A stretch of DNA of 64,000 bases, taken from the NCBI RefSeq assembly GCF_902167145.1, contig NC_050099.1, forward strand, positions 10,678,434 through 10,742,433, read 5' to 3'. How positions within the stretch are numbered: position 1 is the first letter of the stretch; every line of letters begins with the position of its first letter. Source of the stretch: Zea mays (lineage: Eukaryota; Streptophyta; Magnoliopsida; Poales; Poaceae). A program made the translations under genes and the position numbers. Of this stretch, positions 31,865 through 44,258 are shown piece after piece. The notes under the pieces are model-generated. The model worked only from the letters and a program-made list of their open reading frames with translations, was not told where the DNA came from and searched no databases.

Positions 31865-32205
31865 ATTAATTTGAATCAGCTCGTGCATACGCTCTCTACC
31901 ACTACGGTACTACATCAATTATGTCTATATTACGTTTTCATCATTTTTCACAATTAATTTGAATCAGATGTACACTTTTTGTGAATGGTGAGATTCGAAC
32001 TCGCAACATTTATCTCGTGCATACGCTCTCTACCACTACACTACTATATCAATTATATCTATATTAGATTTTCATCATTTTTCACAATTAATTTGAATCA
32101 GATGTACACTTTTTGTGAATGGTGAGATTCGAACTCGCAACCTCTCTCGCGCATACCCTTCTCTACCACTACACTACTACATCAATTATGTCTATATTAC
32201 GTTTC
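31865..32205. repeat. Tandem repeat, about 134-bp unit
   Basis: The phrases AATTTGAATCAG, GTGAATGGTGAGATTCGAAC and CTCTACCACTAC recur at about 134-bp spacing, roughly 2.5 copies. Confidence 0.75.
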
Positions 32206-32269
32206 CATTCCTCGTGTACTATAACAAACCGAGAGTAATTTAATTATTTGAGGCACTAAATAAATTCAT

Positions 32270-32760
32270 TTGAAAATATAACCAACTATAAAGTTGCATA
32301 ACTTTTTAAGATCTACAAGTTCTATTTTGATAGTTTCTACATCCGAGGTCGTTTACAAAATTTGAATTTCAAATTTAAAAACTTCACACCAAATTTTCAA
32401 TTATAAGATGATTTCAAATTAAAAATCGTCAATTACAAAGTTTCATTACATTTCAAGACTACAACTTTTATTTTGGTGGTTTTTCCATCTGAGGTAGTTT
32501 GGAAAATTCAAATTTTAAAATTCAAACATAATTTTGCGTGACAAGAGAATTTTAAACCAAAACATGTCAACTACAAAGTTTCATAACTCTTCAATACCTA
32601 CAACTTTCATGTTGGTGGTTTTTTCTTTCGAGGTCGTTTTCAAAATTTTAATTTTAATTTTTTAAAATTTAGACATAGTTTTAGTTGACAAGATGACTTC
32701 AAATGAAAAAGTTGCCAACTACAAAATTCTATAACTTCTCAAGATCTACAAAGTTTACCT
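32270..32760. repeat. Diverged tandem repeat, about 140-bp unit
   Basis: The motif group AACTACAAAGTTTCATAACT, TACAACTTT, GGTGGTTTTT and CGAGGTCGTTT recurs near 32290, 32430, 32575 and 32710. Together with the flanking GCCGAGTG relics it may be the inner part of an old CACTA element. Confidence 0.6.
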
Positions 32761-34174
32761 ATCCCTGCTCCCCATATTTAAATGGTACTAGTCTAATCCC
32801 CATACATTGAGACGGTACCCACCATATTTGATGATATTGATTGGCTGACTAAGCGACGCTTAAGAGTTTTAATGGACCATCCACATAAAAATACCATAAT
32901 AAATGAATTTAGTGTCAAAGTGAACATATTATTCATATATACGAGATATTGAACTGGTAAGATATAGAAAAGCACAAGTACGCCAACAAGATCATTCCTG
33001 AGATACCAAATACAACAAGTTTATCCTCTAATGCTTAACATGTTAACTAAAATACATACTTGCTCTTGCCTTTAGAGTATCATATCAAACAATAAAAACA
33101 TTTCCCGCTTTTACATAGCCTTGTACTCATTTTCAATTGCACGGTTGGTTTCACTTAAAATTCAATGTGTAACGGCGGAAGAAGGGGGCGAAGGTTGTTG
33201 CAAAATGGACGGGGTCTATTTGTAGAGCGACAGCTATGAGAACGTTGTTGTGCGAACAAAAAGGATAGGGATGTAATATGATCTGAGACCGCTGGTTGAT
33301 TTTGGAAAAACTACAAGGGATTCTTGTAAGAAGATGATGCGGGACGACCGTTGAAACTGGTGCTTTAATACAGTAGAGATAGAGAAAAACTAGAATTATG
33401 TAGAAATACAGATTCGAATCATGATCGTTGACTCCTAACCTACATTTATACCCATCTAGCCACCTAGCCAATAAAACACGCATGTCTTTACGTTTTATAC
33501 TCTATACTAAGGTATAAATAGAAAACATAGTAATATATAGGCTCTTTACTAGCTAGTCTAGATGTATACACCGTAACACAACATCCTCAAACTTTGGTAT
33601 AGGTATATAAAATAAGTTACGTCTCAATCGAGAGTTCCAACGCTCCATGCCTCCATTCTTCTCTGCTTCTATTTATCTTCCTCTCTTCGTATTGCTCGAT
33701 GGGCTTAGAAGGAAGTTTGGGGGCTAAACAATTATTTATGTCAGCATAATCGACATGATAATGTCACGTAAAATAAATTAGAAAACAATGAAAACTATCA
33801 TTCAAAAATACAACAACTAGAAAATTTAGTAGAGTAAGTGGAGACAGTTGCTCCGTTTCTCGATGACGCATTAGGGCTTGATTGGTTAGGGATAAATGGA
33901 GAGGAATTGAAGGGATCATATCTATCTCTATTTAATTTTAAATGGCAAGAGATTTAATCCCATCAAATTGAACATAGCCTTAGGGAGGGCATGTGCTCCA
34001 ACATCAGGGCGTGTGTACGCTACAACTAGCATGCACAACGAGGTCGGATCTTCTTTTTCTTCCCGGACGCTTGGGTTTGTGATTTGGGGAATCTCCATGC
34101 CCGGTGAGTGGTGACCATAGGAGTGCCAGAGATCTGGTGGGCAGGGTAGGCTGCCGGGCGACCAACCACCAAGT
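32761..34174. other. Intergenic stretch without a recognised gene
   Basis: AT-rich. A possible small TTA-flanked MITE lies at about 33876-33978 (starts GGGCTTGATTGG, ends ACATAGCC followed by TTA), weakly supported. Confidence 0.45.
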
Positions 34175-34177
34175 TAA

Positions 34178-34402
34178 GGCTATTTCCAATGCATAGTTTT
34201 ATTATATTGTTTCCAAGAATCTCATATCAGCTTTTATCTATGAAATTATGCGTCGTGAGTTTTATCTAGATGAAATTATATCACCTCTCATAAAACTCTA
34301 ATCTCTCTCCATATTAATTTCTTGTCATGTCATCATCTTTGCTTATGTGGCGAGGTATGTAATGAAGATGAAACTCAAATAAAATCTCCACCGGGAATAG
34401 CC
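34178..34402. mobile_element. Tourist-like MITE (225 bp)
   Basis: The ends GGCTATTTCC and GGGAATAGCC are inverted, flanked by TAA at 34175-34177 and 34403-34405, the usual 3-bp duplication of PIF/Harbinger MITEs. Confidence 0.7.
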
Positions 34403-34405
34403 TAA

Positions 34406-36224
34406 TAGCCACTAGTTGCTTAGCCTATTTATTGTACGGCAAGTTTTCCATACACAATTCTAGTACAAAGTTCAACAGATTCAACTAAACCACTCAATGA
34501 TGGGGACTAGGTTCCTGATCCCCCATCAGGTGAAGGTAACCGAAGGGACCATGATCTGTAAGGGGGTAAATTAAGCAGTTTATCTTATAAACCAAGGTCT
34601 ATAATTTATATTTATCAGAACTTATTCAATAAAATAACTATGTGTAACTACGATTTTGACTATGTGTGTTGTTTTGTCTTTAATGCAAAGAGTCATGTAA
34701 CATACGTTCCAAACATCCATTAGACTAATCATTGGGCTCAAAAGGTAAAGTACATAACTAAAATACACAATATAAATGTAGAAGCTAAAAGGGCAATAGA
34801 GATATAAACTCTCATCGACAACTTCGATATTTTTACTGAGATATCAAGAAGCGTGTAAGTTTACTCCTATTCTTCGCTAGAGCATCTCGCAAGGATAGTC
34901 ACATGAGGACCAAGTTTTCAGTCGAATAACTACGTGGATAGCCCCGTGCCTTTTCTAAATAAAAGTGGGTCTCTAGAATAACCTCTATCAGACTGTTCCA
35001 CGTCGTCTTTCGTATCGAGATCAACGTCGTCTTCCCTATCGTGTTTGCGACCCAAACATTACGATCCGTGTTTCCTCTAGTACCTACACTATAGAAAAAC
35101 AGTTAAGTTATGATGGATTATTTCCAACAGGTGAATTTTTGATGGTTTGTACCATAAACCATCAAAAGTCATTAATTTTCAAGGAGAATGTAACACCTCA
35201 TCCACTTGTGGACCGCCTTGGCCATAGAAAGTCATTAATTTCCAAGGAGAATTTAACACCCCGTTCACTTTCAGACCGGTGGTACTTACTCGTGGCAGCC
35301 TTTAAGATCATAGACCATTCTTATAGACCAACACAGTCATTTTTACGCACTTTGTTCTTATTCATACGCACCTGAGAAAACTTTAATCTCTCCCTCTTGG
35401 TCACGTCTAGACCATCCCCATAGACCAACGTGTCTTCTAAGATCATAGACCATCCTAATAGACCAAACATGAGTTTTTTGTGTGCACCTTGTCCTCACTC
35501 ATGCACACCTAAAAAAACTTCCCAATTGGTTAGGGTCACTCATCACAAAATTACTCTAAGCCAAGCAGCCTTTCGAAAAAAGATACACCTTATTATTAGT
35601 ATGAGTATTATATCAATAATATTAAGTATTGGGCCATGATATCACACAGTCCATTTAGGCTAGGTTATCACAGACGAAGGCTTAATTTCTAACAGTTCTG
35701 ATCGTTGGAAGTTATTGTTTTGGTAGTTGTCGACACCGACAGTATTGAATCGGAAGCCGAGCCGACCATGCCGGTCTCGCGCGCGTACGCCATCACGGCC
35801 GGCCTCGGCGAGGTGGAGCAGGTGCATGTTACAGCCTCGTGCCACACCGAGGAAATGCAGACCTGCAGTTTGCGGAGGCCGACCCCGTAGACCGCGCCTA
35901 CAAGGTGCCCTGTGACGTGGGCTCCGTGATGCGCACGCTGTACTAGTTGAGCTTGGGCTCGCGTCGAGGACCGCGGTGGGCGCCGACGAGCTGGATATAG
36001 AAATAAACCTAGTGATGCAGAATTTACCTAGCAGCAAGGCAGCCGAATGAAACCAATCAATTTGCATATTGTACCATAAAGCTTGCTCAGCTGCTAGACA
36101 CCCGTTAACATAGCAGTCCATGGGACAACATTACTGTAAGATCCTGATATCAACAAGGCAACGAATAACTGAACCAAATCATTTTTTGAAAGAAAAGAAA
36201 ATACATAAGCCAAATGGAAACATA
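34406..36224. other. Intergenic stretch without a recognised gene
   Basis: AT-rich, with repeated phrases TCATTAATTTYCAAGGAGAAT (35170, 35230) and TAGACCAACA/ATAGACCAT (35290-35470). A GC-rich patch at 35740-35990 has broken open frames. It could be a captured fragment, but no family is recognised. Confidence 0.45.
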
Positions 36225-36227
36225 TTA

Positions 36228-36288
36228 GGACTTGTTCGGTTAGGGGTGCCACCAATCCCCCTCAATCTATCTCTAACCGAACAAGCCC
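36228..36288. mobile_element. Very short TTA-flanked hairpin (61 bp)
   Basis: GGACTTGTTCGGTTAG and the inverted CTAACCGAACAAGCCC are flanked by TTA on both sides (36225-36227, 36289-36291). It looks like a minimal MITE. Confidence 0.65.
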
Positions 36289-36291
36289 TTA

Positions 36292-37100
36292 TAGAGTTTC
36301 GTACAATGAACAACCACCGGTCTCATCAAAATGTTGTCTTGAGTCCATTCGACTTCAAATTGTTAAGAAACAACCCAACATACCGTGCAAAAAAAAAAAT
36401 ATTAAGCACAATTCAGTATCTGAAAAACGCCACTCCATGAATCAGAACAACGGTCTACAATGAGAGTAGTTCCATTGAGTAGCTTGCTCTACAATGCGGT
36501 GTGCTAATTAAGAAAGCCTCGGATCGACAAAATAGTTAAGTAACGCGGTTAGAAGAGCGCAGCCGCCTTTTCTCTCCCAGCTCTGGTTTGGTTTTTTTTT
36601 TTTTTTTTACGTTTGTTGTTTTTCAAATCCACGCATATATGTGAATGAAAACGGAATTGGAGATGACGATATATATATAACGGAGTGGTTAGGCACCATA
36701 CGCACGCCTTTCTGTTAGCAGTTGAGAGAATTGGAACCGGGAAAGAAGTCCTTTGCGGCCTCCTTTCCTGTAGTCGTAGCCCGTAAGCTGGAGGCTACTC
36801 TGTTGTCGGAAGACCGTCAGTTGCCGGATGCTGGTTCTGGAGTCTGGGCAGTCGCCGATACGCCTAGTGCTTATCCCGTTGAAATATAGATTAAATTTAA
36901 TTGGAGATATAATAAATATACAAAAAAGCATACTTTATTTATGGGTGTACTACATTGGTTACAGGTCTGAGGCCTGCCTCCGCAGCTGCAGGCTTGTGGC
37001 CTTCCTCCCATCTTATCCCACACCTCTCTGATACTGTGATATGGATTAGATACTCCTGCCATCCGGTTGCGTGCATTTATATATATAGTGTTCATCACCA
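36292..37100. other. Stretch without a recognised gene
   Basis: It contains an 18-base poly-T run near 36592. Nothing else is supported. Confidence 0.45.
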
Positions 37101-37120
37101 TGGTCACACGGCGCTGGACC

Positions 37121-37715
37121 TCAGCAGCCGACGAACTGGTAGTCGACGTCGAGGTGGCCCATCTGGTATCCGCGGCCGTCGGTGTCGATCTTCTTGAACA
37201 CCGTCTCGAAGTCGAGGTCGAGGCCGCCGTTGCTGCACTGGTCCACGACCCTCGCCGTCGTCGACGCGCCCGTCCCGCGGTTCGTCACCTATATATACGC
37301 ACGCATGTAATAAACGCTCGTCGCCTCGCCGTGAGCGTGACCTACCCTTTTGATTCGATTTTTCCTGTCGAACCGCGCGAAAAACTTGTAGCCTAGCTAT
37401 ATATAGACATCGTCTTCGCCTTACCCGGATGCAGCGGCCACAGGCGGCCTGGCCCTTGGGCCCCGAGGGCCCGCAGAAGGCGGTCCAGCCGTACTGCTGC
37501 CGCCACGACGGCGGCTTGCCGGCGTCCCAGGTGGCGCAGTAGGCGCCGACGCGGTTCAGGTCCCAGCCGTTCTGCGCCGGGTTGTACAGGTGGTACGTCG
37601 CGCGCACGTTGGACGCCTGCTGCGCCACGGCCGGCGCGGCCGCGGCGGCGCACAGGAGGGCGGCCGCCGCGAGCACAGCCGCCCGCCGCGCGCCGCCGGT
37701 GATCATCGCGGCCAT
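37121..37715 (-). CDS. PR4 gene 2: class II pathogenesis-related protein 4 (barwin)
   Basis: Exons 37715-37425 and 37288-37121 join through a phase-0 intron of 136 nt (donor GTAAGG, acceptor ATATAG), giving 152 residues. Exon lengths (291 and 168) equal those of PR4 gene 1. The Ala-rich signal peptide ends near APAVAQ, and the mature part begins [20 protein letters not shown]. All six barwin cysteines are present (YCATWD, AFCGPSG, AACGRC with two, [13 protein letters not shown], terminal VGC). It is a secreted, chitin-defence-type protein and probable RNase. It differs from gene 1 mainly in the signal peptide and scattered residues (GAYC for SAYC, PPSW for [13 protein letters not shown]). Third bases are very GC-rich, unlike the flanks. 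Confidence 0.92.
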
Positions 37716-37829
37716 ATGGCGGCTTCGCTAGCTACTCTCGACGTGGAAATCGACGAGATGTTGTGCCACACAATCGGTGCCAGTGATTGTGTGCTCAAGT
37801 GTGCTATGGGTGGTGCTGGTGTGGATCGA

Positions 37830-37842
37830 TCTTATATATAGC
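37830..37842 (-). promoter_or_regulatory. TATA box of PR4 gene 2
   Basis: The minus strand reads GAGCTATATATAAG about 115-125 bases upstream of the ATG. Confidence 0.7.
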
Positions 37843-37859
37843 TCGCGCTCGGTCGGTCA

Positions 37860-38520
37860 GGGGAGTGCACCTGGGATGGGAGCCGGACAATGTGGACTCT
37901 CCTCGCCGATCGGCGGCCATGTTCCAACGACGCTGCTGAGCTATGCGCGCGAGCTTCCAGATCGCTGCTGAGCCCTCGCTTGCATGCGCGCGTTTGTCTG
38001 CTACTGCTGCCCACGTACGTACGTACGGTCAGTGACGGATCGGAGTATATATGAGCTTGAAAACACCATGCGTTCTGACTCCAGAGGACATGTGTCTGTG
38101 ACTTGCATTCACCAGATCAACCACATGTGAGGCAGCTAGCTACTGTGGCTAGCCCACAAATCTTGACCATTTTTCGCCGTCTATTTGGATCGAGGAGATA
38201 AGTGACGTCGTGACGATGACCGTTCCCTGCCACAAGAACACGGCCATCATCAAGTTGGGATATCATCTAGCGAATACTGAGCGTTTCACGTCAGCAAGCC
38301 TAGCCGTTGGAACGAGCTAATTGTTGCTAGCCGTCTGAGTAAGGGCATTCGATGTTTTGATGTTTTGACTGGTGTTATATCGGACATGTCCTGCGCGTTA
38401 TAGCTATCTCAGGTTGCATTGCAACTTCTCTGAGTACCTCATCTGGTGGGGGTATCCGATAGTACACCAGACACATCAAGTGTCCTATTGATCTTTCTAA
38501 ACATGCATGTCGTGGGCTTC
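37860..38520. other. Upstream region of PR4 gene 2
   Basis: No gene. A (CGTA)n run lies near 38013. Confidence 0.45.
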
Positions 38521-39960
38521 ATTGAATGTCCTATTGATCTTTCTAAACTGTGTTGATCATTCAGATCACCTCTTTTCCTTCGTTCAAGTCCACTCAGCAT
38601 CCTTTGAACTATAACCAAAGACACTACCAAACAATATTAGTACAAATAGTCATGGTGACCATCAAACACCAAAACTTTAACTATTCGAGGGCCTTGGCCT
38701 ATTTTTCTTACAGCCATTCACTCTTTGGTGATTGATGACAACACATCCAAAGCAAGTAAATAATAAATATCAAAACATAAAACACAATCTACTTACTAGA
38801 ATACAAATGCAAGTGCAAGATTTATATGATGACAAAAGATACTACTTTAAAACTTTAGATAAAAATATATTGTCCTTGCATTGCAAAGAGTCTCCATTAT
38901 GATATTATGGACTTAGGCCTCCCCTAACTCCATAATCCACTTCTTTCCTTTCTTGGACCACTTTCCAATAGGAAACATTTACCATCTTTATTTATTTTGA
39001 GTCTCCGCCTTTTTCCAAATACGACTTCCACAAAAAATGCCACTGTATATTAGATACCCAATTTAAATAAAAAATGAATAATTTATGGTTTTGGTATTTG
39101 ATGTAGGTTGGTGTTGCTTCTGTTCCTATAAATTCTCCCCCTTGAGACTCAAAAGCCAAAAGCAAGCCATTTAAAGCACTAAGAAGGGTCAAGTTTTTTT
39201 TTATCCTACAAAGTTATGCCCTTTCGATATGAAATCTCCCCCTTTTCATAAAAAATGATCACAAAAAATTGACTCTACCCATTGCATAGACTAAGCTCCA
39301 AACTATATGCATAATGGGAGGGTGAAATAAAAGCATGTGGAAGTTTGGCTTCATAAGGTATGAAGGAAGCATGTAAGAGATACTAAAATGATCTTGAATT
39401 AACTATGCATGATACCAATTGAAGTTGAGACTAGTATATATGATACAAATTATTCTACACTTTCCCGGGGGAGTATTTTACTTTCTATTAGACTACTGCA
39501 CATATGATAAGGTTGAAGAGGGTGTTAGTATCAAGCATATAAACTAATAGAGTGACCTCCTCCTACACATGGGTATACGAGCTTTAGATACTTATAGAAG
39601 ACATGCACTTTATACTTTAAGGTAAAAAATAGCACTTGAAAGATAATGTCACCAAAGTGTGATAACTACTTGTAGGTGATATTTGGAGTAAGCCATCTAT
39701 AATTTAGACTTTGGCACATATTAGATAAATGGAATGATACCACTTGTGAATATTGGAAACCATATTAAAAGTTTGAAAAAAGATATATGTCGTCGTGCTT
39801 CCTAAACATTTTAAACTATGTTGGTTTGCTCTAAAAATAAAATGTGAAATCGAGCAATCCTATTGTATGATGTACCTAGACAAAAGCTAGCCAATGAAAG
39901 ATATGATTGGTTGTAGCAGCCTCCTATCTTATTTATAGGCCTATTACATATTTACAACAT
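38520..39960 (-). repeat. Decayed Sirevirus-like fragment
   Basis: It contains CTTTGGTGATTGATGACAACACA near 38722 and ATCTCCCCCTTTTCAT near 39230. These are the sequences that adjoin Sirevirus polypurine tracts in the minus orientation (compare 44259-44290). The remainder is AT-rich noncoding sequence with no LTR pair. Confidence 0.55.
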
Positions 39961-40400
39961 ATCGTTAGATATTTAGGTTGAACCATTTAACTCAACTGGT
40001 GAAATAATCCACCTTGATGTTGTTGCATCTGATGGCAAGACTTTGCTTCAGCTTGACGCAAGATACATGATAACGCCATGTGCCACATCCAATTTCTGCA
40101 GGAGCTCCAACCGTGTTTTAAAGCTCAAATGGAAAACTATTTGTCGATGATTTTGAGGCCCAAATTACCAAGCCTCACATACGTCCTTCACCTCTCAGTC
40201 TATTGACACGACATGCCTCTATGTGACCTTTTCCATGGACGTCCATCGTCTCTGTGCTCACATCTATGCACCAACATAACCAACAAACATGTTGCCCATA
40301 TACTCATGCAATGGATAATCACCAAATTCAACCAAAGCCGACGGTTATATCCTGACAATCACTTAATACAACTCGTCAACTCTACACATACAGACACATA

Positions 40401-40480
40401 CTCCCTCCGTTTCTTTTTATTAGTCGCTGGGTAGTGCAAAATTGCACTATCTAGCGACTAATAAAAAGAAACGGAGGGAG
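40401..40480. mobile_element. Stowaway-type MITE (80 bp), absent from arm 2
   Basis: A perfect-looking hairpin with ends CTCCCTCCGTTTCTTTTTAT and its complement, flanked by TA (40399-40400, 40481-40482). The matching place in arm 2 has only an older relative. Confidence 0.85.
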
Positions 40481-40717
40481 TATCAACCAAAGCATTTTAG
40501 TTTAAAAATGAATTAGTGGACGACACATATTCGAGAACGAATGTAGTATTTCGTGAGACATGACGATACATGAGTAGTCCGGTATTTAGGTAATTCAGTT
40601 TATTCCACTGGGCATATATGTTTTATTGGCTCTTACGTGTGGGATCACATCCATATAACTCTTGGAATAATGGTGCTAGTACATATAGGTGCATGCACAG
40701 GTGAATAATCTATCAGT

Positions 40718-41262
40718 TCAGTTGTCGCCGCAGTTGACGAACTGGTAGTTGACGGTGAGGTGGCCGGCCTGGAAGCCCTGTCCGTTGGTGTCGATGGGCT
40801 TGAACGCCGTGTCGTAGTCCAGGTCCAGGCCGCCGTTGCTGCACTGGTCCACGATCCTCACCGTGATGGACGCCCCCGTCGCCGTGTTGGTCACCTGCAT
40901 CAGTACACCATTATTAACCCCGATCGAGCACGGGTCTCATGCATCACTCATGCATGGTTTCATTATTTCATCAGCTAGCTTGAGCTCACCAGGAGACACT
41001 GCCCGCACGCGGCCTGGCCGGTGGGGCCGGCGGGCCCGCAGAAGGCCGTCCAGCCGTACTTCATGCGCCACGACAGCGGCTTGCTGGCGTCCCACGTCGC
41101 GCAGTACGCGCTCACGGCGTTGAGGTCCCAGTTGTTCTGCTGCGGGTTGTAGAAGTTGTAGGTGGCGCGCACGCCGGAGGCCTGCTGCGCCGTGGCCATG
41201 GCCGCCGCCGCGCACAGCAGCACCGCAGCCAGCGCCAGCTTGCCGACTCTCATCCCCGCCAT
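40718..41262 (-). CDS. PR4 gene 3: class II pathogenesis-related protein 4 (barwin)
   Basis: Exons 41262-40990 and 40894-40718 with a 95-nt phase-0 intron (donor GTGAGC, acceptor ATGCAG) give 149 residues. The signal peptide [19 protein letters not shown] ends near ATAQ, and the mature start is [20 protein letters not shown]. Six barwin cysteines are present (YCATWD, AFCGPAG, AACGQC with two, [13 protein letters not shown], and VNC before the tail GDN). The mature protein is identical to that of PR4 gene 4. Only the signal peptide differs, by one substitution and one missing Asn. It differs from genes 1 and 2 in [14 protein letters not shown] and the extra C-terminal GDN. It is a secreted defence protein. 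Confidence 0.93.
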
Positions 41263-41383
41263 GGCAACCGATCGATTTAGTAATAATAAGCTCAGATGCT
41301 GATGATCCTAGCTTGCTGCCAATATTAATGGAGGAGGACGTATGTAGCTGCTACTTGCTTCTGCGAGCGAGATATGGCCATCG

Positions 41384-41397
41384 TTATATAGATACAG
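41384..41397 (-). promoter_or_regulatory. TATA box of PR4 gene 3
   Basis: The minus strand reads TATCTATATAACG about 125 bases upstream of the ATG, identical to the arm 2 promoter. Confidence 0.7.
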
Positions 41398-41701
41398 CAT
41401 GTAGGTCCCGATCGAGAGAGAGAGCAGTACGCTACTGACTAGTATTCTTCTCGTCCGAAATTTGCGCTAGAAGAACTGTGCTGAAATCGTCTCGCAAATC
41501 TACGTTCTAGATAGAAGCATCATGCATGCATGCATGCGGGACCTTCCTGGAAGCTGAATCTGATAGCTAACGCACTGGCGTCAGCGGGTAGTCGACTGAC
41601 CGGGGCGGCAGCCATATGCGTAGGAATTCCACGAACCAGTTGCCAACATTGACCAGCAGCCGGATGGAGATGGAGATGGAAATGGAAATAGATGACGTGT
41701 A

Positions 41702-42739
41702 TAGTTGTTCAAAAAACCCGAGGCCCGTTAGCCCGGCACGAGTACATGCGTATCTGGGCTCAGCCCGACCTGGTTAGCATGCCGTGCCCGATAGTGTTTT
41801 GAGCCCGTTGGGCTAGCTCGGACAAGGCCCATTAAAAATTGGGCTTCAACATCGGCCCGGTCCAACGAGAGGCCATTACAAAGTCCATCCTAGTAGGCTC
41901 CTAGCTCCAAGCGGCCTATCCCACATTTCCGTCATCCGTTACTTTCCCAAGCCAAGCCAACCCTAGCTGTCATCAGTCACTTTTCAGTCGCCTCTCCACT
42001 CTCCCGTCTCCACTCGCGGTCTCGCCTCTGCCTCTCGGACTCTCCGGCATCGGCGAACGGCGATTCGGCGTCTCCATCCGCCGCACTGGTGCTCCGCCGT
42101 CTGCTATAAGTGCCAAACGTCGATCCGGATCCTCCGTCGACCTGTGCTCCTCTATTGTACTCCTCCTTCTCGGTTCTCGCCGACGCATTGGTGCTCTGAC
42201 CTCCGACAGTCCGACTCTTCCTCTCCTCCCTGGCTCCCTCTCTACCTCGACCTCATAGGCGACTGCGTCACTAAACTGGTGCTCCGAGTCTGCTCCTCAC
42301 CGACGCAGGTAAAGGTAACCCTAACCATAATTGACTTCGGATCACTGGATCTACTCTGATGATTTTACGAATCCTGATCTACATTTGCTCTGTTTATTAC
42401 TTTGCAAGTCTCGGTCGTTAGCTCTCTTGATCCATGAGGAATTGGTGCGCACCTCCGCCACCTCCACGGCGAGTCGGCGACGGAACCGGTGCTCCGATGT
42501 ACTGCTAACGCATCAACACGCTGCATCTGGTGAAGCACAAAGTTAACAAGATCTACCCTGATCTTCATGTTGATGTTATGAACTGTTGATTTATTTGTCT
42601 CTGTTTATTTCGTTGCAAGTCTCGACCATCAGTTGATGTGCTTTGCTATGCAACCGGATCTGCCCTGTAATGATGAAGTAAACCCTAAACCCTCAGGCCT
42701 TATCTGCTTGCTGATACTTATCTCTGTATATTTCATTGC
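41702..42739 (+). mobile_element. hAT element, 5' noncoding part
   Basis: It begins TAGTTGTTCAAAAAACCCG, followed by GGCCCGTTAGCCCGGCACG-type GC-rich subterminal sequence typical of a grass hAT group. The transposase relic at 51672-53090 is its continuation beyond the inserted Sirevirus. Two copies of a phrase ending TTTGCAAGTCTCGGTCG / GTTGCAAGTCTCGACC occur at about 42390 and 42600. No intact ORF. The 3' terminus was not found, so the exact ends are uncertain. Confidence 0.6.
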
Positions 42740-44258
42740 TGAAAGTCGCCTAGAGGGGGGTGGATAGGCAAAACCTGAAAATTAAAACTTTATCCCCCAA
42801 CTAGATCCCTTGATTAGTGGTTAGAACAAGATATATAATTATCGGAGTATAAAACTAAGTCCTTGCTTGTAAAGAGTATTGCTTTCAAATAATGTGGAAT
42901 TGATAAATCAATACTACTAATAAGTCTATGAGAATAACGCAAAAGGGCTTAGGCAAGAAGAGCAATAACACAAGTTCTCTCTTGCAATGTGTTGCTTCAC
43001 TAAATGAGAATTTAACTTAAGGCAACACCAAATAGAATTAGCAAAGAGTAGTGCAAGAGAAACTTAGAAAGGGAAAGGACAAACAAATCACAAGCAATAA
43101 GCACACGAGACACGGGTGATTTGTTTTACCGAGGTTCAGCCCTCGAAGGCCTAGTCCCCATTGAGGAGTCCACAAAGGACGGGTCTTTTTCAACCCTTTC
43201 CCTCTCTCCACCGATCACTCAAGATCGGTGAGCTCTTCTTCTTCTCAAGGATCACTTAAGACCCCGCAAGGACCACCACAATCTTTGGTGTCTCTTGCTA
43301 GCTTTTACAAGCCTCCAAAACTTTGGAGGAAGTTCAATGGGAGTCAAAACTCCACGCACAAATGAACACAAAGATGTAGCACACACTATCTCTCAATGAA
43401 TCTCACAAGGCACTAGTGCTAAACTCAAATGAGTAGCTCTCTTTTGCTTGCTCTCTCTTTTGTGGCACTTGTGTTGGTTGTAGTGGTCTAAATCTTGTGT
43501 ATAGGATGGATCAATGAATATATGTGGTTGGGAGGGCTTGAGTATGTCAACTAGATGACTTGGAATGTTGCTTGGGCTCCCACACGCTTAAGTGGCCGGT
43601 TGGGGTGGTATTTATAGCCCTCAACCACCCATATAACCGTTGGGGCGCATCTGCCAGAAATTGCACTGGCGGACGGTCTGCGGCTAGGGCCCGGACAGTC
43701 TGCGACCCTCCAACGGTCGATTCTGACATCTTCAACGGATACTTCTGACAGATCAACGGTTAGATCAACGGCTATCTGCCTCGGTGACACCACGCGGACG
43801 GTCTGCCCTTCGTCCCGGACGGTCCGCGCCAGCTATATAATTCCTTTTGCTCAACTTATCACCTTCGGGCTGAACCAGGTCTTCACCTGCGGACTGTCCG
43901 TGAATTATAGCCGGACGGTCCGCGCGTTGTAGCTGGACGGTCCGCGCGTTGTAGCTGGACGGTCCGCGACTTAGTCGGACGTATCCATGATTTATAGTTC
44001 CTGGTCAAAGTCAAAGTGGTGTCGCGGACGGTCCGCCGCAAGGGCCCGGACGGTCCGCGCGTAGTCTGTTTTTCCAAAAAGCTTCTCCTATCGGAATAAT
44101 CTATGGTATTCCGGACAGTCGATTAGAATAGTTGTAGATGAACCTTTGGCACCTGTAAAACATATAATCTAGAGCAAACTAGTTAGTCCAATTATTTGTG
44201 TTGGGCAATTCAACCACCAAAATCATTTAGGAAAAGGTTTGAGCCTATTTCCCTTTCA
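42740..44258 (-). repeat. 3' LTR of the gag-only Sirevirus (1519 bp)
   Basis: It carries CGGACGGTCCGCG palindromes at 43797-44060. It has one more 22-bp unit (GGACGGTCCGCGCGTTGTAG plus CT) near 43917-43960 than the other LTR. Confidence 0.93.

Larger units (their letters stand above)
40075..41662 (-). repeat. Inverted duplication arm 1 (contains PR4 gene 3)
   Basis: The reverse complement of this segment matches 57672-59220 through the promoter, both exons, the intron and the 3' flank. The low edge is GCCATGTGCC versus GGCACATGGC at 59211-59220. The high edge lies near CCAGTTGCCAACATTGACCA, at about 41636-41662. Confidence 0.9.

Noticed and set aside
36689..36931. 80-codon minus frame (RRIGDCPDSRTSIRQLTVFR)
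   Set aside because: No homologue is recognised, there is no splice or promoter context, and it is short enough to be chance.
43547..43793. Small ORFs repeated at 43547 and 50067
   Set aside because: They are identical in position in the two LTRs of the Sirevirus and have no coding support.
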